DNA from: Loktanella sp. 3ANDIMAR09
Lineage (GTDB): Bacteria > Pseudomonadota > Alphaproteobacteria > Rhodobacterales > Rhodobacteraceae
DNA: 64,000 nucleotides
Reading direction: 5' to 3'
Assembly (NCBI RefSeq): GCF_001420005.1
Contig: NZ_LJAK01000017.1
Location: 1 to 64,000 of the forward strand
The position numbers were made by a program, and so were the translations under genes. Positions within the stretch are counted from its first letter, which is position 1; each line of letters begins with the position of its first letter. This document shows, in pieces, positions 1-10,175 of the stretch. A model generated the notes under the pieces. That model ran no database searches, was not told the origin of the DNA, and saw nothing but the letters and a program-made list of their open reading frames with translations.

Positions 1-868
1 CGTTAAGGCCTTCCTCAACGGTCAAATTATCGACGTTCAAATCGCGAGTTGATTGCAGTTGACCCGTCGCGTCAGTGTAGGTGACAACATCAGTGATAAC
101 CATTCCACTTTGAGCGTCAAAAACACCCTGAGCCGTAATATTGTCGTTGCCAACGCCAAGAACAACCTGGTTGTCGGACGTTGTAGTGGCTCCGGTGCCG
201 AGAGCAGTCGAAAAGTCGTGCTCCACAACAGTGCCGAAACCGATCCCAGTCGATAGTTCACCGTTTATCATCGAACCACTGCCGACTGAAGTGTTTCTGT
301 CTCCAATACTAGTCGAGTTAGAACCCAGTGTAACCGAGCCATTGCCCGAAATGCTGCTCCCTACGCCGACAACAACTGAGTTGTTGCCTTCCACACCACT
401 GAAGCTACCAAGAATAGTGCCATTGTTACCGCTAGCATTACTAAAAGAACCAAACACTGAAGAATTGTTTCCATCAGCAGTTGACTGACGACCAACTACG
501 GAAGCAGCGCTGCCCGCTGCTGTGGAAGCCCAGCCAATTGCAGTTGAACCTGCTCCCTGAACGTCATTAGAGCGGCCAAGTGCTGTACTCTGATCTCCAG
601 CAACCGAGTTTTGTGAGCCATACGCAGTGGATCTGGGTCCAATGACATTGTTGTCATAACCGGCAGCAACAGAATCTGAGCCAACTACGGTGTTCTGCCC
701 AGGCCCCAGATCTTGCGCAGATGCCAAATCAGCGACGGAAACAAAAACCATAATCGCGGTACAAGAAGGAGCGATACTGGCGATCACACCCTTCCATTTA
801 GTCATCCGACCACCATTTTTATTTAGCAACGCAACCCGTTGTTCTGTTGAAGTGTCATGTTTATTCAT
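1..868 (-). CDS. Trimeric autotransporter adhesin (YadA-like), N-terminal part, cut by window edge
   Basis: The minus strand is open from an ATG at 868 to the window edge, giving about 289 codons with no stop. The translation begins with a long charged N-region and a hydrophobic stretch ending ASA-QD (likely Sec cleavage). It continues as tandem 14-16-residue head repeats of the S-x-A-x-G type (for example STALG, STAIG, NQVVLG), which are the hallmark of YadA/Hia head domains that trimerise as left-handed beta-rolls on the cell surface. NQVVLG near the left edge resembles the transition into a neck. An alternative in-frame ATG lies at 880; 868 is preferred because GAGA lies 7 nt upstream. The stalk and the C-terminal YadA anchor lie outside the window, so completeness is unknown. 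Confidence 0.85.
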   Translation of the reverse strand, partial: MNKHDTSTEQRVALLNKNGGRMTKWKGVIASIAPSCTAIMVFVSVADLASAQDLGPGQNTVVGSDSVAAGYDNNVIGPRSTAYGSQNSVAGDQSTALGRSNDVQGAGSTAIGWASTAAGSAASVVGRQSTADGNNSSVFGSFSNASGNNGTILGSFSGVEGNNSVVVGVGSSISGNGSVTLGSNSTSIGDRNTSVGSGSMINGELSTGIGFGTVVEHDFSTALGTGATTTSDNQVVLGVGNDNITAQGVFDAQSGMVITDVVTYTDATGQLQSTRDLNVDNLTVEEGLN

Positions 869-923
869 ATTCAGTCTCATTCATTGACTTTACAGATATT
901 GATATCGAGAGATCATCAGCTTA

Positions 924-1346
924 TCAGCGCACAAACCGACTAACTAAGCCGCCATTGGCTTGAATGGCAGGACACTGTGCCAAGCCGACGATAACATGAG
1001 CACCTTGGAACGAATTCTGCGACCTATCCGCAACCGCTACTTCGCAACCAGATACCGCGCGAGCCCGCGACTCGGCATCGCCAAACCTATCTGGAACCTG
1101 TATGCGCTTGCCTGGCGTTTCAGTTCGATAGAGAACCTCCGCAAATCCATAAGTTGAAACTGATGCACCTGTAGCCTCATCAAATGAAAAACGATCAGCG
1201 CGAGCACGCGTTACGATCTCGTTGTTGGCCCCTTCATTAGCAATAGCTGAGCCACGATTAGCGTCGCCTCCAACGTGTCCAGCACCACCACAAGCGGCAA
1301 GTGGGAAGAACAGCGCCGTTAGGGCCAAGGGTTTCAGAAAGTTCAT
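924..1346 (-). CDS. Small outer-surface or periplasmic lipoprotein, function unknown
   Basis: The predicted product is 140 residues. It starts with a type II signal peptide whose lipobox is LAAC (Cys at about residue 19), followed by a Gly-rich linker. The mature part contains two Cys (in SGCEV and AQCPA) that could form a disulfide. The start at 1346 is chosen over the longer open frame because the lipoprotein signal begins there and GAGGAC lies about 8 nt upstream. The gene lies 55 nt upstream of the trimeric adhesin on the same strand, so the two may be co-transcribed. I do not recognise the family. Confidence 0.7.
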   Translation of the reverse strand: MNFLKPLALTALFFPLAACGGAGHVGGDANRGSAIANEGANNEIVTRARADRFSFDEATGASVSTYGFAEVLYRTETPGKRIQVPDRFGDAESRARAVSGCEVAVADRSQNSFQGAHVIVGLAQCPAIQANGGLVSRFVR

Positions 1347-1452
1347 TAATTTAGTCCTCGCAAAATTCACCCGACAACTGAAGACAAGTACGTCACACTC
1401 GGGCCTCACGTCGATGTGACTAATCAAATAATGAATGTTTTAAAATCTCGTC

Positions 1453-1469
1453 ATTCCGATTTACGGAAT
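1453..1469. promoter_or_regulatory. Inverted repeat ATTCCG-N5-CGGAAT in a divergent intergenic region
   Basis: Two perfect 6-bp arms are separated by 5 bp. The repeat lies in the 200-bp AT-rich region between the lipoprotein gene (leftward) and the glycosyltransferase gene (rightward). Its position fits an operator acting on one or both promoters, but no regulator can be named. Confidence 0.3.
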
Positions 1470-1546
1470 ACCGAGCTGTATGAAATGCGAGCGCTTTGCT
1501 AAAAAAGCCTTGCACAGATCGCTTCCGCTCGAAAGAATCAGGACAC

Positions 1547-2770
1547 ATGACACGCAAGGCAGCTTGCAGAATATTATTTGTAAGCTTTAAAGCGCTGTTG
1601 GATCGTAATAGTGGCGCGGCGCTTGAATTAAAGACGGTGATCGAAGCTCTGGCAAGAGACGAAAGTAACTCTGCCGCCTCTGTTAGCTTAAATTGCTACG
1701 ATGTGGGAGACAGTTACCGTTTGGATCCGCGAATTGCCTCGGAAATGACCGACAGCTGCAATGTGGGGCGATTTTACCACTTCGACGATAATTGCATCCG
1801 GCACTATATTCAGGCTTGCCCTAGTATGAATACTATGAATATCGGGCGTCAAACTTATGATCTTTTTCTTAATAATGCACGCAAGGTAATCTCTAAATTT
1901 GATCCAACTGTTGTTATATTCTTTGGATCAAATGAAATTCTACCAGTTATTCAGTTTGCGAAAAACAGGGGTACCCGTGTTGTTCTTTATACCGGCACGG
2001 CATCCTATCATGAAGACCGGCAACCGTTATTTGATATCGCAGATGAAATTGTTGCTCCTAGCGACTTTATTAGAGAGCTTTACGAGGCTAGATTTAAAAA
2101 AAATGTAAAAGTTATTCCAACTAGTTTACCATTTGCACCACCTGCAATCAATATAGAGCAAAAGGTTGCTCGACGAGAAACTGACTTTATTACGATCATC
2201 AATCCGTCCACTGACAAAGGTGGGCACGTAGCATTTTCAATCGCCAGTCACATGCGAGAAATAAGAAACTTTTTTCTAGCTGTCGAGGGTCGAGCAACAC
2301 ATAAGTACTGGACGGAGCATGGTTACGATTTAAGTGCGATCTCAAATTTATTCTGGGCTCCATGGCAGTCGGATATAACAAGAATACTTTCGAAGACATC
2401 AATACTCTTGATACCATCTTTAATCCCGGAAGCCGCCGGTAAAGTTATTTCAGAAGCAATGGCACTGGGTGTACCAGTCGTTGGATCTGAAATTGGCGGA
2501 ATACAACAACAACTTGCTGGATCGGGCGTGACTGTTTCGTTGAAACCTTCGCTACTTCCAAACACGTTGACCAACAAGTACAAGGTACATCTCAGTGCAG
2601 AGGACGTAGAAGATTGGACGAGTGCGATCGCTGCGGTATTAAATTCTGAGGATTTTTATAGATCGCTAGTAATTAAAGGTTTAGAAAGCTGCGATCGATA
2701 CAAACTTGAGAATATCCTACCGTCTTGGCGTTCTTCGCTCGGAATTGAGATGTTCGACGCCACGGTTTGA
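1547..2770 (+). CDS. Glycosyltransferase, GT4 (GT-B, group 1) type
   Basis: This is a roughly 407-residue protein predicted to transfer a sugar from a nucleotide donor to a cell-surface or secreted acceptor. The C-terminal half shows the group-1 donor-site pattern PEAAGKVISEAMALGVPVVG (E-x7-E type) followed by SEIGG, after a NPSTDKGG segment that fits the usual start of the C-terminal Rossmann domain. The N-terminal half (ILFVSFKALLDRNSGAA) fits the acceptor domain. The ATG at 1547 has AGGA just upstream; a longer frame from a TTG at 1496 has no ribosome site. The gene is clearly AT-richer than the housekeeping genes to the right, and no other polysaccharide genes adjoin it. The substrate is unknown. 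Confidence 0.8.
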   Translation: MTRKAACRILFVSFKALLDRNSGAALELKTVIEALARDESNSAASVSLNCYDVGDSYRLDPRIASEMTDSCNVGRFYHFDDNCIRHYIQACPSMNTMNIGRQTYDLFLNNARKVISKFDPTVVIFFGSNEILPVIQFAKNRGTRVVLYTGTASYHEDRQPLFDIADEIVAPSDFIRELYEARFKKNVKVIPTSLPFAPPAINIEQKVARRETDFITIINPSTDKGGHVAFSIASHMREIRNFFLAVEGRATHKYWTEHGYDLSAISNLFWAPWQSDITRILSKTSILLIPSLIPEAAGKVISEAMALGVPVVGSEIGGIQQQLAGSGVTVSLKPSLLPNTLTNKYKVHLSAEDVEDWTSAIAAVLNSEDFYRSLVIKGLESCDRYKLENILPSWRSSLGIEMFDATV

Positions 2771-2851
2771 TAGTGTGTTCCTTTCTCAGGTTTGGAGGGA
2801 AGCAGTATGAGGCAAGTTCGTCACGCGAGCGCGTTGACCAGGCACGCCGTC

Positions 2852-3748
2852 TGAGGTGCCCCTAGTTTCCTAGTCACCTGCCGCGCTCAGTTTCTGCTGC
2901 CTGAATTCAGAGTCAACGGGCGACAGCATGCCTTTGTTAGTATGCTTGCGTTATCGGTTGTAGAACATTTCAATGTAATTGAACACGTCCCGTCTGACAT
3001 CGTCGGGCGTCGGGTAAGTGCGCCGCCTGATCTTTCCACGTTACAGAAACTGGGAGACGCTTTCGACGACCGCGTTGTCGTGTCAATTGCCGCGTCGGCT
3101 CGTGCTGAGTTCGTGGTCGGGACGGCGGGGAAACGTCTACCACTCCCAACTCGTGAACTGGAAACCTTGATCGGAATGCACTATGGCCTTTCCATCAGGC
3201 TTTCGACGCCAGACGGCTATGAGAAGGACTTGCAGGGCGACGTCGGTCGTCAACCGGGACTGGGCGGACCATCCGATAACACGGCGCGAGAACGGATCGA
3301 TTGCGATGCACAAATAGAGCCAGCCCTAATTGGTCCCGTTGTAGGTGGTGTCGGTCACCGAGGCGCGATCCGTTGAAGCCGTCTGAAACTGCTGTTCCAA
3401 CCTGTTTTCGGCCACGATAGCTGGCCTGCCGCCGTAGCGGCCAGGGCGGCGTCTGCAGCCAACCGGCGCCACGATCCCGGCCAGCGATGCCAGCCGCGCC
3501 ACACGGTTCTCCGAGATGCTCTCGCCCTAATCGCGCAGATCGTTCGTCGGCTTGCGATAGCCGTAGACCTTGCCACTCTCTGCCCAGGCCTGCCGGAACA
3601 GCTCAGACTGGCGCACGTATTCCTGAGCACGGCAGCTTAACAGTCCCTTAAGCGATGCATAGAAGCCGCTGAAGTGGACCCGAAGAACCCGGCACATGGC
3701 CCGGATGCCGAACTCCGCGCAATGCGCCCGGACAAAGGCGATTTTCAT
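2852..3748 (-). pseudogene. IS3-family transposase orfB, decayed, with one IS end
   Basis: Read on the minus strand, the region gives a near-complete IS3 OrfB carrying several nonsense codons and frame changes. It starts MKIAFVRAHC, passes through KVYGYRKPTNDLRD and WLYLCIAIDPFSRRVIGW (rve/DDE core), then HSDQGFQFTSW, then HDNAVVES, and ends in DDVRRDVFNYIEMFYN. Stops interrupt it after NDLRD, after YNGTN and after SWEW. The left border at 2852 begins TGAGGTGCCCCTAGT, which matches (in inverse orientation) the IS end at 13081. No OrfA is recognisable. The element is dead and is probably an old insertion. Confidence 0.85.
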
Positions 3749-3816
3749 TGGGACCCTCGTGCGAAGTACACCGTTGGCTTCCTAAGACACACCCAGTTCT
3801 TCGCGGGCCTAAAGCA

Positions 3817-4630
3817 ATGAGGTTTAGGTTCATCAAAGAACATTGAGATCACTTCCCGACCAATCGCTTGCGCCATGTTGTCGGTGACAGCAAGCGCGGG
3901 TTGCGGGCTTGGCGAACCCGTCCAGCCAACCGCCGACAGCGGTCTGACTTGGTCACTCTAGCACATATCATGGAACAGTCCGGTCTCAGTTTGGGCAGCT
4001 ATGGCCGCCCTCGAATGACTGAAGTGCTGAAGGGAATTGGACTGGATACATGCCACCGCCGCGTTGGCAGATTGATGCGCCAGAACGGCATATCAGCGGT
4101 AAGAACATGTAAGCACAACGTGACGACCATTGCGCGGCAGGCGATTGCAAAGCAATCTGCCGAGAGGGGGGCAATGACCATAAGTTTACTATTGCGCCGA
4201 ACCCCCTAGATCGTGACTTCATGGCAGAAGCACCAAACCAGAAATGGGCGGGTGATATCAGCTAGGTCTGGACCCGCGTGGACTGTTCGGACTTTCGCTT
4301 TCCAGTCGCCATTTACACCTCCAAGGTCAGGGTGTTGCGACGACCGGTTGAATCCGCGCAATACTGTTCGCACGACTGTCCGAAAGTCCTGGCCAAGACG
4401 GGTTCAAGGTGCCGATGTATAGGAAGGGTAACTGTTATGACAATGGAGCAGTCGAGACCTTCTTCAAAACCATCAAGGCCGAACTCATCTGGCGGAGATC
4501 ATGGGAAACGCAGCGACAAACTGAAATGGCCATCTTCAAATACATCAACGGGTTCTACAATCCGCGTCGCCACCACTTAGCACTGGGCTAGAAAACCCGT
4601 CGCCTTTCAAAGGAAAGTGATCTAAACGAG
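3817..4630 (+). pseudogene. Second IS3-family transposase orfB, decayed, opposite orientation
   Basis: Starting at the ATG at 3817, the frame gives MRFRFIKEH, a TGA stop, then a recognisable OrfB N-terminus (LSLGSYGRPRMTEVLK, HRRVGRLMRQNGI). Shifted frames follow, with the core FMAEAPNQKWAGDIS, the segment QYCSHDCPK and the C-terminal pieces GNCYDNGAVETFFKTIKAE and YINGFYNPRRHHLALG. The part between the first and second catalytic Asp is largely deleted. A Trp codon near the end has become TAG. It abuts the oppositely oriented IS3 remnant to its left, suggesting one inserted next to or into the other. It is non-functional. Confidence 0.85.
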
Positions 4631-5087
4631 CACCTGAAGCGGAACGAAAGCGTGACCGGTCCAATTGTGTGTTTCGCATTTGGGAACACGTTTTGCGACA
4701 ATAGCGTTTATTTCTGCTTCACTCAGAGACTATAGTACTAATGTCGCAGAGCGCACGGTGTCATTTTCTGAAATATATTTGAGGTTGATAGGTCGTTACG
4801 CCCGCCCGCAAGCGGCGTGGCCAAGGGTTTACTTGGCCGTGTGGACTAGTGTTCTCCACTCTATGAATATGCTTGATCTGATCAAATATCTTACCGATGC
4901 ATCACCCCCTTCATAACCAATCCCGCGGGACGGGAATTTTGCCATTCAAGAGGAGTTCGATGCTGCGAACGCTACTTATGGCACTGGGGACATTGCAGTA
5001 TTTACCTTACGTCATCCCGATAGTGACATAACCAAATTCGCGGAAGCGGAAGCTTCAAAACGCAATAAAAAGTAGAAGGAATTTGTA
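4631..5087. other. Gap between IS remnant and serralysin gene; possible gene remnant
   Basis: No convincing complete gene is present. Frame 4917-5075 (+) is open for 53 codons and reads as plausible protein (it contains EEFDAANATYGTGDIAVF and ends in KRNKK), stopping 12 bp before the protease gene. It lacks a start codon and is separated by a TAA from an 83-residue open frame at 4665-4916. It could be the 3' end of a gene truncated by the neighbouring IS insertion. The stretch also supplies the protease promoter, which I cannot place. Confidence 0.3.
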
Positions 5088-7106
5088 ATGGCTAAAGGAA
5101 AGAATTTAATCGGAACAGTGACCGAGTCTGGGGACAACCGGATTGACGGCCTTCTAATAGGCACAAATTGGGGCGGTGACGCGATAGAGTATGCTTATCA
5201 TACCACTTCAAGCGTCGATGATTACTATTCTAAATATACGCAAGGATTTTCCGAAATTAACACCCAGCAAGAGAAGGCAGTCATGTTTGCCCTTGATGCG
5301 GATCGCGGTGGTCAGGCATCGCAAGGGTTTTCAGTCGAAGGATTTACGAATCTTCAGATCGAGTTTGATGCAGCCGCAGATAGCGCAGCACCCGAATCCC
5401 TAAGATTTGGAAACACAAGTTCAAGTTTGCTTGCAAGCGCATTTTCCTATTACCCTGGAGCCAATTCATCTGCAGGAGACGTCTGGTTTGGTCACGATGC
5501 TGCGAAAATTCCTGTCGCGGGCAATTATGGCTGGTACATGACGCTTCATGAAATCGGTCATGCCTTGGGCTTATCTCATGGCCATGAAGCAAGATTTGGG
5601 TTTCCTGCACTGCCACCTGAGTATGATTTTTTGGAAATGACTGTTATGTCCTATCGATCATATGAAGGTAAAACGCTTAGTTCTGGATTGTCCAACGAGA
5701 AATGGGGATACGCCCAATCCTTTATGATACTAGATATCGCTGCACTCCAATATATTTATGGGGCGAATTATTCGACCAATAGTGGTAACACCGTTTATCA
5801 ATGGAACCCCAACAGTGGAGATACATTGGTGAATGGCGAGGTTGCTATTGATACCAGCGGAATCCGTATTTTTGCAACTATTTGGGATGGCGGCGGCGTT
5901 GATACATATGATTTAACCGCATATACTACGGATTTAAATCTAAACCTTCAGCCAGGTGAAAGCTCGGTCTTCAGTGATGAGCAGCTTTCAAAGCTAGGGC
6001 AAGGTAATGATGCGGAGGGCAACATTTATAATGCTCTAACACATGGCGGAAATAATACTTCGTTGATTGAGAATGCATTCGGCGGGACTGGTAACGACCG
6101 CATTTCGGGAAACGATGCCGACAATAATATGTACGGAAATGATGGAAACGACCAGTTATTTGGATTAGCCGGAAACGATATCCTTTCGGGCGGGTCAGGG
6201 CGAGATGATATCTTTGGGGGCACTGGAAACGACATCATTGATCTTGGCGCGACCATCGGTAACAGGCCACAGTTTGCCAGAGGCGGGGCTGGAGATGACA
6301 TTTACTTAATCTCCCGCGGCAATGGTTTTTCCGCTGTCTATGACGAATCTGCTGGCGGCGGAAACGACCGCGTCATCTTCACGGATGTAAATTTTGACGA
6401 GAGCAGTTTTCAACAACATCCAGACGAACGATTATCAAACTCCATTATTATTAAAGCTGCAGGCGGCATGGACATTCACATTAACAACGTCATTGGGTCA
6501 TATAATGCGATCGAAAGCTTTGAGTTCAGTGATGGCACCGTGATTAATGATTTCCACTTCGGTGGATCTGGGCGTGAAAGTATCTATGGTGGCGATGGGG
6601 CAGATTTCATGGACGGCGGTGCCGATTGGGATCTACTGAAAGGCGGGAACGGTGCAGATATAATGAACGGCGGGGATGGCCGGGATAAATTGTTTGGCGG
6701 GGAAGATGCAGATATCATTTACGGTGGTAATGGCTGGGATAAACTGTTTGGTGGCGGCGGTGCCGATAACATGGACGGCGGCAATGGCTGGGATAAACTG
6801 TTTGGTGGCGACGGTGCCGATATCATGGACGGCGGTACCGGCAGGGATCGACTGACAGGCGGGAACGGTGCAGATATATTTGTCTTCTCGGATGGTTATG
6901 GGGCGGATAAAATAACTGACTTCGACGTAAACTCCGGCGATGTTTTGCGCCTTGATGTTGCTGGTCTTGATACCTTCACAGCCATTCTTTCTGCGGCTCA
7001 GCAGAACAGTAGCGACGTCGTAATCAACTTTAGTGATGCTGATATTTTAACTTTGAAGGGCATTCAATTGGCGGCCTTGACCCAAGATGATTTCGCCTTT
7101 GTTTAG
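5088..7106 (+). CDS. Serralysin-type (M10B) RTX zinc metalloprotease
   Basis: This 672-residue secreted protease has the M10B zinc signature HEIGHALGLSHGHE at about residues 154-167 (three His ligands and the catalytic Glu) and a Met-turn MSYRSYEG about 20 residues further on. RTX calcium-binding nonapeptides (GGxGxDxux) occur in two blocks, roughly 333-390 and 490-600; the second is especially regular, alternating NGWDKLFGG and GADIMDGG. There is no N-terminal signal peptide, and the extreme C-terminus ends DDFAFV. Both features fit type I export through an uncleaved C-terminal signal. The exporter genes follow at 8436 and 10172, separated only by a dead IS256 transposase. No serralysin inhibitor gene is seen. 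The ATG follows AAGGAATTTGTA. Confidence 0.95.
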   Translation: MAKGKNLIGTVTESGDNRIDGLLIGTNWGGDAIEYAYHTTSSVDDYYSKYTQGFSEINTQQEKAVMFALDADRGGQASQGFSVEGFTNLQIEFDAAADSAAPESLRFGNTSSSLLASAFSYYPGANSSAGDVWFGHDAAKIPVAGNYGWYMTLHEIGHALGLSHGHEARFGFPALPPEYDFLEMTVMSYRSYEGKTLSSGLSNEKWGYAQSFMILDIAALQYIYGANYSTNSGNTVYQWNPNSGDTLVNGEVAIDTSGIRIFATIWDGGGVDTYDLTAYTTDLNLNLQPGESSVFSDEQLSKLGQGNDAEGNIYNALTHGGNNTSLIENAFGGTGNDRISGNDADNNMYGNDGNDQLFGLAGNDILSGGSGRDDIFGGTGNDIIDLGATIGNRPQFARGGAGDDIYLISRGNGFSAVYDESAGGGNDRVIFTDVNFDESSFQQHPDERLSNSIIIKAAGGMDIHINNVIGSYNAIESFEFSDGTVINDFHFGGSGRESIYGGDGADFMDGGADWDLLKGGNGADIMNGGDGRDKLFGGEDADIIYGGNGWDKLFGGGGADNMDGGNGWDKLFGGDGADIMDGGTGRDRLTGGNGADIFVFSDGYGADKITDFDVNSGDVLRLDVAGLDTFTAILSAAQQNSSDVVINFSDADILTLKGIQLAALTQDDFAFV

Positions 7107-7225
7107 GTCCTTCACCACGGCATGTTGAGTTATGACCGAATTTGGTTATGGCGTAATTCAAAAAGCGGCGTAATGAGGCAGATGTCAGCGCCGGCCAGAA
7201 CCTCATAAGTAGCAATACGCCCATA

Positions 7226-8369
7226 ATGAACTCTACACAAACCCTACCGTTTAGCCCAACGGAAACGATTGTTGATCCGTTGATAAAACTTGCACGCGAA
7301 TGTGCCCGCCGAATGCTGGCGGAAGCGCTGAAACCAGTAGCTGACGCCTTAATTGCCAGTTTTACAAATGGACAGCTAGATGATGGTCGCCAGCGGATTG
7401 TCCGTCATGGATTTGGCCCCGAGCGGCAGCTTCAGACCGGTTTCGGTCCGCTGGATGTCCAGCAACCCAGGGTGCGCGACCGGCTGGCGACACCTGATCT
7501 GTCAAAAAAGGTCCGCTTTACTTTGAACTTATTGCCAGAATGGGCCCGCCGCTCGATCAGCCTGGATGCCTTGCTACCAGTGATGTATCTTAAAGGCATC
7601 TCGACGGGTGATTTCCAAGAGGCGCTCTCGGACATGATGGTCCCTGATGCTCCCACCCTGTCGCCAAGTGTCGTATCACGACTGACGGCAGGGTGGGGCA
7701 GGCGCAATATGAGACTAGGTACGGCGTGATCTGTCAGGATGTCACTACCTCTGCATCTGCATTTGGGCGGATGGTATCTACCTACAGGCCCGCGTAGAGG
7801 AAAATGCTGAAGGTATATTGGTGATCATCGGCTCAACACTTGAGGTCAAAAAAGATCTGATTGGTTTTCAGGTTGGCCTTCGGGAGAGCGCGCAAAACTG
7901 GCACGAATTGCTGGCTGACATAAAGAGTCACGGGTTGTCCGTCGCACCGGAAATTGCGGTTGGTGATGGCACCACGGGGTTCTGGAATGCACTGGATAGA
8001 GTGCTTTTAAGCAAAAAACATCAGCGCTGTTGGGTGCATGAGGTGCTGTTGGTGCATAAGGTAAAAAATGTCCTGAATTGTCTTTTAAAGCAGATGGCGC
8101 CAGCCGTGAAGTCAGACACGGACGACATCCAGCATGCAGGGGCGGGTAAAAAAGCAGAAATGGCGCTGACAGTGTTCTCCGAGAAATGGGGGGCAAACAT
8201 TCAAAGGGTGTCGCTTGTTTCTTTAAGGACAAAGACGCAATGCTCGCATAGTCAGACTTCTGCGGTAACGCCTCCGCAAAGCCTGGAAAATGCGCAACGT
8301 CAACCATCAATCCGCCAGTCCCGGACAGAGACCTTGACCGAGCCCATTCCCCACAAGATAACCACTTAA
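7226..8369 (+). pseudogene. IS256-family (mutator-type) transposase remnant
   Basis: The first frame (7226-7729) encodes an IS256 OrfA N-terminus with PRVRDR and SLDALLPVMYLKGISTGDFQEAL. A frameshift follows, and the next frame carries the core (IYLQARVEENAEGILVIIG, LSVAPEIAVGDGTTGFWNAL, HQRCWVHEVLLVHKVKNVLN). A further shift near 8200 destroys the C-terminus. The first catalytic Asp region is damaged at the frameshift. The remnant lies between the protease gene and its exporter genes, so the original operon was probably interrupted here. Exact IS ends were not found. Confidence 0.85.
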
Positions 8370-8435
8370 GTGGGACAACCTCGGCACAAAATCTTGGTCA
8401 CTTTTGAATAGGAAGCATGTTGATGGATAAGCCCA

Positions 8436-10175
8436 ATGGGTGACGAAGAACGGCGGATGGGGGCTGCGGAACTGGCAGCGGTGCGGCGCGAAGGACTTGG
8501 GCTATATATTGCGGTTGCGGTCTTCAGCTTCTTTGTGAACCTGCTGATGCTGACCGGGCCGCTTTACATGCTAAACGTCTACGATCGGGTGCTGGGATCA
8601 CGCAGCCTTGAAACGCTCATCGCCCTTAGCGTCTTGGTCGCTTTTCTCTATGGCATGATGGGTATTCTCGATTTCGTACGTGGCCGCGTCATGGGACGCC
8701 TTGGCGCACGATTTCAGGCACGTCTCGACCGGCGTGTGTTTGCCGCGACGCTGCATGCCCAGACCCTTAACCGCGTCCCGCAAGAGGCGCGCACTGGTTT
8801 GCGCGACTTGGAAGCTATCCAGCGTCTGATCACCTCACCAGCCTTCATGGCGCTTTTTGACCTGCCCTTCATCCCGCTGTTCTTTTTGGGGATATTCATT
8901 TTCCATATAAATTTAGGCATCTTAGCGCTGGCCGGCAGCGCGGTCCTGATCGTCGTCGCCGTCGCCAACCAGATCACCACAAAAAAAAAGATGGAGGCTG
9001 CGAATGCCGCGTCCTTCCAGTCCGAGGCACTAGGCGCGCAAATCCGTAGCGAAAGTGAACTGGTTCATGCCCTTGGCATGCGCGGTGCCTCTTTTGATCG
9101 CTGGCAGGTCGCGCGTGGAAATTCGCTCGATGCCACGATCGGTGCGGCGGATTCCGCTGGCACATTTACCGCGATGACCAAAACATTCCGTCTGTTCTTG
9201 CAGTCCGCCATACTGGGTCTGGGTGCGCTACTGGTGCTGCGCGGAGAGATCACGCCGGGGGCGATGATTGCAGGTTCGATCCTGATGGGGCGGGCGCTGG
9301 CCCCAATTGAGATGATCGTGGGCCAATGGGCCGTATTCCAAAAGGGCCGTGAGGGCTGGACCCGTCTGTCCGTCCTGCTGGGGTCCATCCCCGAAGAAAA
9401 GGTCCGCACAGCCCTGCCTGCCCCCCGCGCAATACTGACGGCCGAGAATGTGACCGTGATGCCGCCTGGCGAACAGCAGGCCAGCCTGCGCCAGATCAGC
9501 TTTGCGGTGCAGCCTGGGCAAGCTGTCGGTGTCATTGGCACATCCGGTGCCGGGAAATCCACGCTGGCGCGCGCCTTGACGGGCGTCTGGCGACCTGCTG
9601 GTGGCAAAATCCGCCTCGATGGGGCGGCTCTGGACCAATACGATGCAGACACGCTGGGCCAGCACATCGGTTATCTGCCGCAGCGGGTTCAGCTCTTTGA
9701 CGGTACGATCAAGGAAAACATCGCCCGGATGTCGATGACTCCCGACGATGCCGCCGTCGTCCGTGCAGCGCGGAAAGCGGCGGCACATGACATGATCCTG
9801 CGCCTGCCCGATGGCTATGATACGCGTGTCACTACCACGGGCGGTCGTCTGTCCGGTGGCCAGATCCAGCGCGTTGGATTGGCACGTGCCATGTATGGTG
9901 ATCCGGTGGTGCTTGTGTTGGATGAGCCAAACAGCAACCTCGACAATGACGGGTCGATCGCTCTGAACAACGCGATCCGTATCGCCAAATCCGAAAACAA
10001 GGCTGTCTTCATCATGGCGCACCGTCCTGCCGCGATCCAAGAATGCGATTTGCTGCTCGTGATCGAAAACGGCGCACTGCGCGCCTTTGGCCCCAAAGAC
10101 GACGTGATGAAGAAAGTCCTGAGCAACGCCCAAACGATCACCCAAGCAACCGGCAAAATGGCGGTCACGCAATGA
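8436..10175 (+). CDS. Type I secretion ABC transporter (permease-ATPase), PrtD-like
   Basis: This 579-residue fusion of a six-helix exporter domain (about residues 20-310, with [17 protein letters not shown]) and a nucleotide-binding domain drives export of RTX proteins in one step through both membranes. It has Walker [11 protein letters not shown]-loop YLPQ, signature LSGGQIQR, Walker [14 protein letters not shown] and switch His in MAHRP. It lacks the C39-like N-terminal domain of HlyB, as expected for PrtD/AprD exporters of metalloproteases. It overlaps the next gene by 4 nt (ATGA). The adjacent serralysin is the obvious substrate. The start at 8436 has a weak ribosome site, perhaps because the neighbouring IS remnant replaced the native leader. 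Confidence 0.93.
   Translation: MGDEERRMGAAELAAVRREGLGLYIAVAVFSFFVNLLMLTGPLYMLNVYDRVLGSRSLETLIALSVLVAFLYGMMGILDFVRGRVMGRLGARFQARLDRRVFAATLHAQTLNRVPQEARTGLRDLEAIQRLITSPAFMALFDLPFIPLFFLGIFIFHINLGILALAGSAVLIVVAVANQITTKKKMEAANAASFQSEALGAQIRSESELVHALGMRGASFDRWQVARGNSLDATIGAADSAGTFTAMTKTFRLFLQSAILGLGALLVLRGEITPGAMIAGSILMGRALAPIEMIVGQWAVFQKGREGWTRLSVLLGSIPEEKVRTALPAPRAILTAENVTVMPPGEQQASLRQISFAVQPGQAVGVIGTSGAGKSTLARALTGVWRPAGGKIRLDGAALDQYDADTLGQHIGYLPQRVQLFDGTIKENIARMSMTPDDAAVVRAARKAAAHDMILRLPDGYDTRVTTTGGRLSGGQIQRVGLARAMYGDPVVLVLDEPNSNLDNDGSIALNNAIRIAKSENKAVFIMAHRPAAIQECDLLLVIENGALRAFGPKDDVMKKVLSNAQTITQATGKMAVTQ

Noticed and set aside
4665-4916. 83-residue plus-strand open frame
   Set aside because: No ribosome site and no family resemblance; kept only as part of a possible gene remnant.
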